Below, one piece after another: positions 10,918 to 24,545 of a stretch of 64,000 bases of DNA (its first letter is position 1; each line of letters begins with the position of its first letter). The stretch is from Leptoclinus maculatus (taxonomy: Eukaryota > Chordata > Actinopteri > Perciformes > Stichaeidae), in NCBI GenBank assembly GCA_032191485.1, contig JAVDOI010000199.1:176343-240342 (forward strand), read 5' to 3'. Below the pieces are notes generated by a model that was not told where the DNA came from, did no database searches, and worked only from the letters and a program-made list of their open reading frames with translations. Made by a program: the position numbers and the translations under genes.

Positions 10918-12705
10918 TTAATAAAAAAAACATACAGGTACACTCAGAAGGAATGGCCAGAGGTGTTTAGCCACTTTAAACCCGAACCTGATCCGATCTA
11001 GAGCCTCAAAAGCCGGTTTAGTGACCAAAACCAATAGGCTGGAGGAAATACTTCTACATTGAACTTTTGAAGCATTTTTCGACCGATTTTCCCGGGTTAT
11101 TTTCACCAGGGGCGTAGAGGCTCTCGGGAGGTATACTGGAGCCGAGTTTCAGGAAAAAAAACGGCTTCTATCACCTCCAAATCGATTTTAAGGACGTTTT
11201 CATTTTAAAAGTTGACCCAGGCTGCAATACATTATTTTCCCCACAGGAGGGGCACTGACTGAAGTGAGCAAAAACTTGGAAAAATGATAAACGGGGTTAA
11301 AACGCTTAAAATGAATGAAATAACTAATCAGGAAAATTCAAGACCACCTCGCCGTGATGCATGTTTAGTGGCAGGATACAATTCATCAGGCAAGTACCGG
11401 TAAAAAATACAAACACCTCGCAAAACACATATTAAATTCACTATAAATAATCAAAATGGTTAAAATGACAAAAATAACCCCCCACCTACACTCAGGACCA
11501 CCTACGCGGGAAAGGTGTGCAGTCCCAGGCTAAAATTCATCCGGGAAGTACCGTTAAGAAATGCAAACACCTCGCAAAAAACATATTAAAATCACTAAAA
11601 ATGGTCAAAATTAATAAAAGAACCATACAGGTACACTCAGAAGGAATGGCCAGAGGAGTTTAGCCACTTTAAACCCGAACCTGATCCGATCTAGAGCCTC
11701 AAAAGCCGGTTTAGTGACCAAAACCAATAGGCTGGAGGAAATACTTCTACATTGAACTTTTGAAGCATTTTTCGACCGATTTTCCCGGGTTCTTTTCACC
11801 GGGGGCGTAGAGGCTCTCGGGAGGTATACTGGAGCCGAGTTTCAGAAAAAAAAACGGCTTCTATCACCTCCAAATCGATTTTAAGGACGTTTTCATTTGA
11901 AAAGTTGACCCAGGCTGCAATACATTATTTTCCCCACAGGAGGGGCACTGACTGAAGTGAGCAAAAACTTGGAAAAATTATAAAAATGGTTAAAACGCTT
12001 AAAATGAATGAAATAACTAACCAGGAAAATTCAAGACCACCTCTCCGTGATGCATGTGCAGTGGCTGGATACAATTCATCCGGGAAGTACCGGTAAAAAA
12101 TACAAACACCTCGCAAAACACATATTAAAATCACAAAAAATGGTCAAAATGGTCAAAATTAATAAAAAAAACATACAGGTACACTCAGAAGGAATGGCCA
12201 GAGGTGTTTAGCCACTTTAAACCCGAACCTGATCCGATCTAGAGCCTCAAAAGCCGGTTTAGTGACCAAAACCAATAGGCTGGAGGAAATACTTCTACAT
12301 TGAACTTTTGAAGCATTTTTCGACCGATTTTCCCGGGTTCTTTTCACCAGGGCCGTAGAGGCTCTCTGGAGGTATACTGGAGCCGAGTTTCAGAAAAAAA
12401 ACGGCTTCTATCACCTCCAAATCGATTTTAAGGACGTTTTCATTTGAAAAGTTGACCCAGGCTGCAATACATTATTTTCCCCACAGGAGGGGCACTGACT
12501 GAAGTGAGCAAAAACTTGGAAAAATTATAAAAATGGTTAAAACGCTTAAAATGAATGAAATAACTAACCAGGAAAATTCAAGACCACCTCTCCGTGATGC
12601 ATGTGCAGTGGCTGGATACAATTCATCCGGGAAGTACCGGTAAAAAATACAAACACCTCGCAAAACACATATTAAAATCACAAAAAATTGTCAAAATGGT
12701 CAAAA
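10918..12705 (+). repeat. 1788-bp trimer higher-order repeat, copy in superblock II
   Basis: Three steps of 693, 548 and 547 bp (anchors 10918, 11611, 12159) before the next copy begins at 12706. Diagnostic marks in order: GGGTTATTTT and a TTTTAAAAG change in the first, GGGGGCG in the second, CTCTCTGG in the third. A second, incomplete copy starts at 12706 and leaves the pattern after 13947. Confidence 0.9.
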
Positions 12706-15415
12706 TTAATAAAAAAAACATACAGGTACACTCAGAAGGAATGGCCAGAGGTGTTTAGCCACTTTAAACCCGAACCTGATCCGATCTAGAGCCTCAAAAG
12801 CCGGTTTAGTGACCAAAACCAATAGGCTGGAGGAAATACTTCTACATTGAACTTTTGAAGCATTTTTCGACCGATTTTCCCGGGTTATTTTCACCAGGGG
12901 CGTAGAGGCTCTCGGGAGGTATACTGGAGCCGAGTTTCAGGAAAAAAAACGGCTTCTATCACCTCCAAATCGATTTTAAGGACGTTTTCATTTTAAAAGT
13001 TGACCCAGGCTGCAATACATTATTTTCCCCACAGGAGGGGCACTGACTGAAGTGAGCAAAAACTTGGAAAAATGATAAACGGGGTTAAAACGCTTAAAAT
13101 GAATGAAATAACTAATCAGGAAAATTCAAGACCACCTCGCCGTGATGCATGTTTAGTGGCAGGATACAATTCATCAGGCAAGTACCGGTAAAAAATACAA
13201 ACACCTCGCAAAACACATATTAAATTCACTATAAATAATCAAAATGGTTAAAATGACAAAAATAACCCCCCACCTACACTCAGGACCACCTACGCGGGAA
13301 AGGTGTGCAGTCCCAGGCTAAAATTCATCCGGGAAGTACCGTTAAGAAATGCAAACACCTCGCAAAAAACATATTAAAATCACAAAAAATGGTCAAAATT
13401 AATAAAAGAACCATACAGGTACACTCAGAAGGAATGGCCAGAGGAGTTTAGCCACTTTAAACCCGAACCTGATCCGATCTAGAGCCTCAAAAGCCGGTTT
13501 AGTGACCAAAACCAATAGGCTGGAGGAAATACTTCTACATTGAACTTTTGAAGCATTTTTCGACCGATTTTCCCGGGTTCTTTTCACCGGGGGCGTAGAG
13601 GCTCTCGGGAGGTATACTGGAGCCGAGTTTCAGAAAAAAAAACGGCTTCTATCACCTCCAAATCGATTTTAAGGACGTTTTCATTTGAAAAGTTGACCCA
13701 GGCTGCAATACATTATTTTCCCCACAGGAGGGGCACTGACTGAAGTGAGCAAAAACTTGGAAAAATTATAAAAATGGTTAAAACGCTTAAAATGAATGAA
13801 ATAACTAACCAGGAAAATTCAAGACCACCTCTCCGTGATGCATGTGCAGTGGCTGGATACAATTCATCCGGGAAGTACCGGTAAAAAATACAAACACCTC
13901 GCAAAACACATATTAAAATCACAAAAAATGGTCAAAATGGTCAAAATTAATAAAAAAAACATACAGGTACACTCAGAAGGAATGGCCAGAGGTGTTTAGC
14001 CACTTTAAACCCGAACCTGATCCGATCTAGAGCCTCAAAAGCCGGTTTAGTGACCAAAACCAATAGGCTGGAGGAAATACTTCTACATTGAACTTTTGAA
14101 GCATTTTTCGACCGATTTTCCCGGGTTCTTTTCACCAGGGCCGTGGAGGCTCTCGGGAGGTATACTGGAGCCGAGTTTCAGAAAAAAAACGGCTTCTATC
14201 ACCTCCAAATCGATTTTAAGGACGTTTTCATTTGAAAAGTTGACCCAGGCTGCAATACATTATTTTCCCCACAGGAGGGGCACTGACTGAAGTGAGCAAA
14301 AACTTGGAAAAATGATAAACGGGGTTAAAACGCTTAAAATGAATGAAATAACTAATCAGGAAAATTCAAGACCACCTCCCCGTGATGCATGTGCAGTGGC
14401 AGGATACAATTCATCAGGCAAGTACCGGTAAAAAATACAAACACCTCGCAAAACACATATTAAATTCACTATAAATGGTCAAAATGGTTAAAATGAAGAA
14501 AATAACCCCCCACCTACACTCAGGACCACCTACGCGGGAAAGGTGTGCAGTCCCAGGCTAAAATTCATCCGGGAAGTACCGTTAAGAAATGCAAACACCT
14601 CGCAAAAAACATATTAAAATCACTAAAAATGGTCAAAATGGTCAAAATTAATAAAAGAACCATACAGGTACACTCAGAAGGAATGGCCAGAGGAGTTTAG
14701 CCACTTTAAACCCGAACCTGATCCGATATAGAGCCTCAAAAGCCGGTTTAGTGACCAAAACCAATAGGCTGGAGGAAATACTTCTACATTGAACTTTTGA
14801 AGCATTTTTCGACCGATTTTCCCGGGTTCTTTTCACCAGGGGCGTAGAGGCTCTCGGGAGGTATACTGGAGCCGAGTTTCAGAAAAAAAAACGGCTTCTA
14901 TCACCTCCAAATCGATTTTAAGGACGTTTTCATTTGAAAAGTTGACCCAGGCTGCAATACATTATTTTCCCCACAGGAGGGGCACTGACTGAAGTGAGCA
15001 AAAACTTGGAAAAATTATAAAAATAGTTAAAACGCTTAAAATGAATGAAATAACTAACCAGGAAAATTCAAGACCACCTCTCCGTGATGCATGTGCAGTG
15101 GCTGGATACAATTCATCCGGGAAGTACCGGTAAAAAATACAAACACCTCGCAAAAAACACATTAAATTCACTAAAAATGGTCAAAATGGTTAAAATGAAG
15201 AAAATAACCCCCCACCTACACTCAGGGACACCTACCCGGGAAACGAGTGCAGTCCCAGGCTAAAAGTCATCCGGGAAGTATCGATGCACCTCACAAACAC
15301 CTGGAAAGCTCAATATTAGAAGTACCAAAAAATGACCCAAATCACCAAAGTCACTTTAATTACCCACAAAACAGGTACTTTCCCCGGGTAAACTACCTCC
15401 ACAACCACCCCCTGG

Positions 15416-15445
15416 ACCTCCCAGCACCTCCCAGCACCTTCCAGC
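15416..15445 (+). repeat. 10-bp tandem repeat in C-rich segment, copy 2
   Basis: Same three-unit repeat as at 7063, at the expected 8353-bp offset. Confidence 0.85.
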
Positions 15446-15575
15446 ACCCTAACTGGGGTCAGAATTAAGAAAATCAGCCTCCCTCCACACTCCTCCACAA
15501 GCCAACACTTGAACATACACTTACCCGGACACCCCCCACCCCAACCCCGCAGAAACACCTCCGCAACATGCCCCT

Positions 15576-15600
15576 GGGACCCCGTGCTCCAGGGGGTCCC
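15576..15600. other. GC-rich hairpin in C-rich segment, copy 2
   Basis: The same 8-bp stem and 9-base loop as at 7223-7247, unchanged. Confidence 0.8.
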
Positions 15601-15636
15601 GTGCCCCCACTCTTAAGCCCCCTCCCTGGGTTAAAA

Positions 15637-15655
15637 CCCATCCCTGGCCCTCCCC
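15637..15655 (-). other. Predicted G-quadruplex motif, copy 2
   Basis: Same four G-runs and loops as at 7284-7302. Confidence 0.75.
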
Positions 15656-18019
15656 GAGTTTCGTACACTTGGTAGTACAAATCGAGAATTTGTGAAAATA
15701 TGTCAGAGTACAAACAGCACTGAGGCCAAAACTTGGAAAAATTATAAAAATGGTTAAAACGCTTAAAATGAATGAAATAACTAACCAGGAAAATTCAAGA
15801 CCACCTCTCCGTGATGCATGTGCAGTGGCTCGATACAATTCATCCGGGAAGTACCGGTAAAAAATACAAACACCTCGCAAAACACATATTAAATTCACTA
15901 TAAATAATCAAAATGGTTAAAATGACAAAAATAACCCCCCACCTACACTCAGGACCACCTACGCGGGAAAGGTGTGCAGTCCCAGGCTAAAATTCATCCG
16001 GGAAGTACCGTTAAGAAATGCAAACACCTCGCAAAAAACATATTAAAATCACTAAAAATGGTCAAAATTAATAAAAGAACCATACAGGTACACTCAGAAG
16101 GAATGGCCAGAGGAGTTTAGCCACTTTAAACCCGAACCTGATCCGATCTAGAGCCTCAAAAGCCGGTTTAGTGACCAAAACCAATAGGCTGGAGGAAATA
16201 CTTCTACATTGAACTTTTGAAGCATTTTTCGACCGATTTTCCCGGGTTCTTTTCACCAGATGCGTAGAGGCTCTCGGGAGGTATACTGGAGCCGAGTTTC
16301 AGAAAGAAAAACGGCTTCTATCACCTCCAAATCGATTTTAAGGACGTTTTCATTTGAAAAGTTGACCCAGGCTGCAATACATTATTTTCCCCACAGGAGG
16401 GGCACTGACTGAAGTGAGCAAAAACTTGGAAAAATGATAAACGGGGTTAAAACGCTTAAAATGAATGAAATAACTAATCAGGAAAATTCAAGACCACCTC
16501 CCCGTGATGCATGTGCAGTTGCAGGATACAATTCATCAGGCAATTACCGGTAAAAAATACAAACACCTCGCAAAACACATATTAAATTCACTATAAATAA
16601 TCAAAATGGTTAAAATGACAAAAATAACCCCCCAACTACACTCACGACCACCTACGCGGGAAAGGTGTGCAGTCCCAGGCTAAAATTCATCCGGGAAGTA
16701 CCGTTAAGAAATGCAAACACCTCGCAAAACACATATTAAAATCACAAAAAATGGTCAAAATGGTCAAAATTAATAAAAAAAACATACAGGTACACTCAGA
16801 AGGAATGGCCAGAGGTGTTTAGCCACTTTAAACCCGAACCTGATCCGATCTAGAGCCTCAAAAGCCGGTTTAGTGACCAAAACCAATAGGCTGGAGGAAA
16901 TACTTCTACATTAAACTTTTGAAGCATTTTTCGACCGATTTTCCCGGGTTCTTTTCACCAGGGCCGTAGAGGCTCTCGGGAGGTATACTGGAGCCGAGTT
17001 TCAGGAAAAAAAACGGCTTCTATCACCTCCAAATCGATTTTAAGGACGTTTTCATTTGAAAAGTTGACCCAGGCTGCAATACATTATTTTCCCCACAGGA
17101 AGGGCACTGACTGAAGTGAGCAAAAACTTGGAAAAATGATAAAAATGGTTAAAACGCTTAAAATGAATGAAATAACTAACCAGGAAAATTCAAGACCACC
17201 TCCCCGTGATGCATGTGCAGTGGCAGGATACAATTCATCCGGCAAGTACCGCTAAAAAATACAAACACCTCGCAAAACACATATTAAATTCACTCTAAAT
17301 GGTCAAAATGGTTAAAATGAAGAAAATAACCCCCCACCTACACTCAGGACCACCTACGCGGGAAAGGTGTGCAGTCCCAGGCTAAAATTCATCCGGGAAG
17401 TACCGTTAAGAAATGCAAACACCTCGCAAAAAACATATTAAAATCACTAAAAATGGTCAAAATTGTCAAAATTAATAAAAGAACCATACAGGTACACTCA
17501 GAAGGAATGGCCAGAGGAGTTTAGCCACTTTAAACCCGAACCTGATCCGATATAGAGCCTCAAAAGCCGGTTTAGTGACCAAAACCAATAGGCTGGAGGA
17601 AATACTTCTACATTGAACTTTTGAAGCATTTTTCGACCGATTTTCCCGGGTTCTTTTCACCAGGGGCGTAGAGGCTCTCGGGAGGTATACTGGAGCCGAG
17701 TTTCAGAAAAAAAAACGGCTTCTATCACCTCCAAATCGATTTTAAGGACGTTTTCATTTGAAAAGTTGACCCAGGCTGCAATACATTATTTTCCCCACAG
17801 GAGGGGCACTGACTGAAGTGAGCAAAAACTTGGAAAAATTATAAAAATGGTTAAAACGCTTAAAATGAATGAAATAACTAACCAGGAAAATTCAAGACCA
17901 CCTCTCCGTGATGCATGTGCAGTGGCTGGATACAATTCATCCGGGAAGTACCGGTAAAAAATACAAACACCTCGCAAAACACATATTAAAATCACAAAAA
18001 ATTGTCAAAATGGTCAAAA

Positions 18020-19807
18020 TTAATAAAAAAAACATACAGGTACACTCAGAAGGAATGGCCAGAGGTGTTTAGCCACTTTAAACCCGAACCTGATCCGATC
18101 TAGAGCCTCAAAAGCCGGTTTAGTGACCAAAACCAATAGGCTGGAGGAAATACTTCTACATTGAACTTTTGAAGCATTTTTCGACCGATTTTCCCGGGTT
18201 ATTTTCACCAGGGGCGTAGAGGCTCTCGGGAGGTATACTGGAGCCGAGTTTCAGGAAAAAAAACGGCTTCTATCACCTCCAAATCGATTTTAAGGACGTT
18301 TTCATTTTAAAAGTTGACCCAGGCTGCAATACATTATTTTCCCCACAGGAGGGGCACTGACTGAAGTGAGCAAAAACTTGGAAAAATGATAAACGGGGTT
18401 AAAACGCTTAAAATGAATGAAATAACTAATCAGGAAAATTCAAGACCACCTCGCCGTGATGCATGTTTAGTGGCAGGATACAATTCATCAGGCAAGTACC
18501 GGTAAAAAATACAAACACCTCGCAAAACACATATTAAATTCACTATAAATAATCAAAATGGTTAAAATGACAAAAATAACCCCCCACCTACACTCAGGAC
18601 CACCTACGCGGGAAAGGTGTGCAGTCCCAGGCTAAAATTCATCCGGGAAGTACCGTTAAGAAATGCAAACACCTCGCAAAAAACATATTAAAATCACTAA
18701 AAATGGTCAAAATTAATAAAAGAACCATACAGGTACACTCAGAAGGAATGGCCAGAGGAGTTTAGCCACTTTAAACCCGAACCTGATCCGATCTAGAGCC
18801 TCAAAAGCCGGTTTAGTGACCAAAACCAATAGGCTGGAGGAAATACTTCTACATTGAACTTTTGAAGCATTTTTCGACCGATTTTCCCGGGTTCTTTTCA
18901 CCGGGGGCGTAGAGGCTCTCGGGAGGTATACTGGAGCCGAGTTTCAGAAAAAAAAACGGCTTCTATCACCTCCAAATCGATTTTAAGGACGTTTTCATTT
19001 GAAAAGTTGACCCAGGCTGCAATACATTATTTTACCCACAGGAGGGGCACTGACTGAAGTGAGCAAAAACTTGGAAAAATTATAAAAATGGTTAAAACGC
19101 TTAAAATGAATGAAATAACTAACCAGGAAAATTCAAGACCACCTCTCCGTGATGCATGTGCAGTGGCTGGATACAATTCATCCGGGAAGTACCGGTAAAA
19201 AATACAAACACCTCGCAAAACACATATTAAAATCACAAAAAATGGTCAAAATGGTCAAAATTAATAAAAAAAACATACAGGTACACTCAGAAGGAATGGC
19301 CAGAGGTGTTTAGCCACTTTAAACCCGAACCTGATCCGATCTAGAGCCTCAAAAGCCGGTTTAGTGACCAAAACCAATAGGCTGGAGGAAATACTTCTAC
19401 ATTGAACTTTTGAAGCATTTTTCGACCGATTTTCCCGGGTTCTTTTCACCAGGGCCGTAGAGGCTCTCTGGAGGTATACTGGAGCCGAGTTTCAGAAAAA
19501 AAACGGCTTCTATCACCTCCAAATCGATTTTAAGGACGTTTTCATTTGAAAAGTTGACCCAGGCTGCAATACATTATTTTCCCCACAGGAGGGGCACTGA
19601 CTGAAGTGAGCAAAAACTTGGAAAAATTATAAAAATGGTTAAAACGCTTAAAATGAATGAAATAACTAACCAGGAAAATTCAAGACCACCTCTCCGTGAT
19701 GCATGTGCAGTGGCTGGATACAATTCATCCGGGAAGTACCGGTAAAAAATACAAACACCTCGCAAAACACATATTAAAATCACAAAAAATTGTCAAAATG
19801 GTCAAAA
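18020..19807 (+). repeat. 1788-bp trimer higher-order repeat, superblock III copy 1
   Basis: Anchors 18020, 18713 and 19261 with the same three diagnostic marks as the trimer at 10918. It lies 7102 bp from that copy and is nearly identical to it. Confidence 0.9.
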
Positions 19808-21595
19808 TTAATAAAAAAAACATACAGGTACACTCAGAAGGAATGGCCAGAGGTGTTTAGCCACTTTAAACCCGAACCTGATCCGATCTAGAGCCTCAAA
19901 AGCCGGTTTAGTGACCAAAACCAATAGGCTGGAGGAAATACTTCTACATTGAACTTTTGAAGCATTTTTCGACCGATTTTCCCGGGTTATTTTCACCAGG
20001 GGCGTAGAGGCTCTCGGGAGGTATACTGGAGCCGAGTTTCAGGAAAAAAAACGGCTTCTATCACCTCCAAATCGATTTTAAGGACGTTTTCATTTTAAAA
20101 GTTGACCCAGGCTGCAATACATTATTTTCCCCACAGGAGGGGCACTGACTGAAGTGAGCAAAAACTTGGAAAAATGATAAACGGGGTTAAAACGCTTAAA
20201 ATGAATGAAATAACTAATCAGGAAAATTCAAGACCACCTCGCCGTGATGCATGTTTAGTGGCAGGATACAATTCATCAGGCAAGTACCGGTAAAAAATAC
20301 AAACACCTCGCAAAACACATATTAAATTCACTATAAATAATCAAAATGGTTAAAATGACAAAAATAACCCCCCACCTACACTCAGGACCACCTACGCGGG
20401 AAAGGTGTGCAGTCCCAGGCTAAAATTCATCCGGGAAGTACCGTTAAGAAATGCAAACACCTCGCAAAAAACATATTAAAATCACTAAAAATGGTCAAAA
20501 TTAATAAAAGAACCATACAGGTACACTCAGAAGGAATGGCCAGAGGAGTTTAGCCACTTTAAACCCGAACCTGATCCGATCTAGAGCCTCAAAAGCCGGT
20601 TTAGTGACCAAAACCAATAGGCTGGAGGAAATACTTCTACATTGAACTTTTGAAGCATTTTTCGACCGATTTTCCCGGGTTCTTTTCACCGGGGGCGTAG
20701 AGGCTCTCGGGAGGTATACTGGAGCCGAGTTTCAGAAAAAAAAACGGCTTCTATCACCTCCAAATCGATTTTAAGGACGTTTTCATTTGAAAAGTTGACC
20801 CAGGCTGCAATACATTATTTTCCCCACAGGAGGGGCACTGACTGAAGTGAGCAAAAACTTGGAAAAATTATAAAAATGGTTAAAACGCTTAAAATGAATG
20901 AAATAACTAACCAGGAAAATTCAAGACCACCTCTCCGTGATGCATGTGCAGTGGCTGGATACAATTCATCCGGGAAGTACCGGTAAAAAATACAAACACC
21001 TCGCAAAACACATATTAAAATCACAAAAAATGGTCAAAATGGTCAAAATTAATAAAAAAAACATACAGGTACACTCAGAAGGAATGGCCAGAGGTGTTTA
21101 GCCACTTTAAACCCGAACCTGATCCGATCTAGAGCCTCAAAAGCCGGTTTAGTGACCAAAACCAATAGGCTGGAGGAAATACTTCTACATTGAACTTTTG
21201 AAGCATTTTTCGACCGATTTTCCCGGGTTCTTTTCACCAGGGCCGTAGAGGCTCTCTGGAGGTATACTGGAGCCGAGTTTCAGAAAAAAAACGGCTTCTA
21301 TCACCTCCAAATCGATTTTAAGGACGTTTTCATTTGAAAAGTTGACCCAGGCTGCAATACATTATTTTCCCCACAGGAGGGGCACTGACTGAAGTGAGCA
21401 AAAACTTGGAAAAATTATAAAAATGGTTAAAACGCTTAAAATGAATGAAATAACTAACCAGGAAAATTCAAGACCACCTCTCCGTGATGCATGTGCAGTG
21501 GCTGGATACAATTCATCCGGGAAGTACCGGTAAAAAATACAAACACCTCGCAAAACACATATTAAAATCACAAAAAATTGTCAAAATGGTCAAAA
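19808..21595 (+). repeat. 1788-bp trimer higher-order repeat, superblock III copy 2
   Basis: Anchors 19808, 20501 and 21049, directly following copy 1. A further incomplete copy starts at 21596 (anchors 22289 and 22837) and then leaves the trimer pattern. Confidence 0.9.
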
Positions 21596-24305
21596 TTAAT
21601 AAAAAAAACATACAGGTACACTCAGAAGGAATGGCCAGAGGTGTTTAGCCACTTTAAACCCGAACCTGATCCGATCTAGAGCCTCAAAAGCCGGTTTAGT
21701 GACCAAAACCAATAGGCTGGAGGAAATACTTCTACATTGAACTTTTGAAGCATTTTTCGACCGATTTTCCCGGGTTATTTTCACCAGGGGCGTAGAGGCT
21801 CTCGGGAGGTATACTGGAGCCGAGTTTCAGGAAAAAAAACGGCTTCTATCACCTCCAAATCGATTTTAAGGACGTTTTCATTTTAAAAGTTGACCCAGGC
21901 TGCAATACATTATTTTCCCCACAGGAGGGGCACTGACTGAAGTGAGCAAAAACTTGGAAAAATGATAAACGGGGTTAAAACGCTTAAAATGAATGAAATA
22001 ACTAATCAGGAAAATTCAAGACCACCTCGCCGTGATGCATGTTTAGTGGCAGGATACAATTCATCAGGCAAGTACCGGTAAAAAATACAAACACCTCGCA
22101 AAACACATATTAAATTCACTATAAATAATCAAAATGGTTAAAATGACAAAAATAACCCCCCACCTACACTCAGGACCACCTACGCGGGAAAGGTGTGCAG
22201 TCCCAGGCTAAAATTCATCCGGGAAGTACCGTTAAGAAATGCAAACACCTCGCAAAAAACATATTAAAATCACTAAAAATGGTCAAAATTAATAAAAGAA
22301 CCATACAGGTACACTCAGAAGGAATGGCCAGAGGAGTTTAGCCACTTTAAACCCGAACCTGATCCGATCTAGAGCCTCAAAAGCCGGTTTAGTGACCAAA
22401 ACCAATAGGCTGGAGGAAATACTTCTACATTGAACTTTTGAAGCATTTTTCGACCGATTTTCCCGGGTTCTTTTCACCGGGGGCGTAGAGGCTCTCGGGA
22501 GGTATACTGGAGCCGAGTTTCAGAAAAAAAAACGGCTTCTATCACCTCCAAATCGATTTTAAGGACGTTTTCATTTGAAAAGTTGACCCAGGCTGCAATA
22601 CATTATTTTCCCCACAGGAGGGGCACTGACTGAAGTGAGCAAAAACTTGGAAAAATTATAAAAATGGTTAAAACGCTTAAAATGAATGAAATAACTAACC
22701 AGGAAAATTCAAGACCACCTCTCCGTGATGCATGTGCAGTGGCTGGATACAATTCATCCGGGAAGTACCGGTAAAAAATACAAACACCTCGCAAAACACA
22801 TATTAAAATCACAAAAAATGGTCAAAATGGTCAAAATTAATAAAAAAAACATACAGGTACACTCAGAAGGAATGGCCAGAGGTGTTTAGCCACTTTAAAC
22901 CCGAACCTGATCCGATCTAGAGCCTCAAAAGCCGGTTTAGTGACCAAAACCAATAGGCTGGAGGAAATACTTCTACATTGAACTTTTGAAGCATTTTTCG
23001 ACCGATTTTCCCGGGTTCTTTTCACCAGGGCCGTAGAGGCTCTCGGGAGGTATACTGGAGCCGAGTTTCAGAAAAAAAACGGCTTCTATCACCTCCAAAT
23101 CGATTTTAAGGACGTTTTCATTTGAAAAGTTGACCCAGGCTGCAATACATTATTTTCCCCACAGGAGGGGCACTGACTGAAGTGAGCAAAAACTTGGAAA
23201 AATGATAAACGGGGTTAAAACGCTTAAAATTAATGAAATAACTAATCAGGAAAATTCAAGACCACCTCCCCGTGATGCATGTGCAGTGGCAGGATACAAT
23301 TCATCAGGCAAGTACCGGTAAAAAATACAAACACCTCGCAAAACACATATTAAATTCACTATAAATGGTCAAAATGGTTAAAATGAAGAAAATAACCCCC
23401 CACCTACACTCAGGACCACCTACGCGGGAAAGGTGTGCAGTCCCAGGCTAAAATTCATCCGGGAAGTACCGTTAAGAAATGCAAACACCTCGCAAAAAAC
23501 ATATTAAAATCACTAAAAATGGTCAAAATGGTCAAAATTAATAAAAGAACCATACAGGTACACTCAGAAGGAATGGCCAGAGGAGTTTAGCCACTTTAAA
23601 CCCGAACCTGATCCGATATAGAGCCTCAAAAGCCGGTTTAGTGACCAAAACCAATAGGCTGGAGGAAATACTTCTACATTGAACTTTTGAAGCATTTTTC
23701 GACCGATTTTCCCGGGTTCTTTTCACCAGGGGCGTAGAGGCTCTCGGGAGGTATACTGGAGCCGAGTTTCAGAAAAAAAAACGGCTTCTATCACCTCCAA
23801 ATCGATTTTAAGGACGTTTTCATTTGAAAAGTTGACCCAGGCTGCAATACATTATTTTCCCCACAGGAGGGGCACTGACTGAAGTGAGCAAAAACTTGGA
23901 AAAATTATAAAAATAGTTAAAACGCTTAAAATGAATGAAATAACTAACCAGGAAAATTCAAGACCACCTCTCCGTGATGCATGTGCAGTGGCTGGATACA
24001 ATTCATCCGGGAAGTACCGGTAAAAAATACAAACACCTCGCAAAAAACACATTAAATTCACTAAAAATGGTCAAAATGGTTAAAATGAAGAAAATAACCC
24101 CCCACCTACACTCAGGGACACCTACCCGGGAAACGAGTGCAGTCCCAGGCTAAAAGTCATCCGGGAAGTATCGATGCACCTCACAAACACCTGGAAAGCT
24201 CAATATTAGAAGTACCAAAAAATGACCCAAATCACCAAAGTCACTTTAATTACCCACAAAACAGGTACTTTCCCCGGGTAAACTACCTCCACAACCACCC
24301 CCTGG

Positions 24306-24335
24306 ACCTCCCAGCACCTCCCAGCACCTTCCAGC
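24306..24335 (+). repeat. 10-bp tandem repeat in C-rich segment, copy 3
   Basis: Same three-unit repeat as at 7063, at the expected 17243-bp offset. Confidence 0.85.
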
Positions 24336-24465
24336 ACCCTAACTGGGGTCAGAATTAAGAAAATCAGCCTCCCTCCACACTCCTCCACAAGCCAACACTT
24401 GAACATACACTTACCCGGACACCCCCCACCCCAACCCCGCAGAAACACCTCCGCAACATGCCCCT

Positions 24466-24490
24466 GGGACCCCGTGCTCCAGGGGGTCCC
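24466..24490. other. GC-rich hairpin in C-rich segment, copy 3
   Basis: The same 8-bp stem and 9-base loop as at 7223-7247, unchanged. Confidence 0.8.
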
Positions 24491-24526
24491 GTGCCCCCAC
24501 TCTTAAGCCCCCTCCCTGGGTTAAAA

Positions 24527-24545
24527 CCCATCCCTGGCCCTCCCC
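24527..24545 (-). other. Predicted G-quadruplex motif, copy 3
   Basis: Same four G-runs and loops as at 7284-7302. Confidence 0.75.

Larger units (their letters stand above)
15338..15725 (+). repeat. C-rich replacement segment, copy 2
   Basis: Offset of 8353 bp from copy 1 and the same sequence as far as I can read. The flanking satellite on the right changes type at about 15800-15900, unlike copies 1 and 3, so a recombination took place just after the segment. Confidence 0.85.
10370..17471 (+). repeat. Superblock II (7102 bp)
   Basis: Anchors at 10370, 10918, 11611, 12159, 12706, 13399, 13947, 14648, 16068, 16770, then 17472. Relative to superblock I it gains 3029 bp of trimer material (10918 to 13947) and lacks the ~1.25 kb corresponding to 7724-8965: the sequence after its C-rich segment switches, at about 15800-15900, directly to the type found at 8966. 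Confidence 0.85.
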
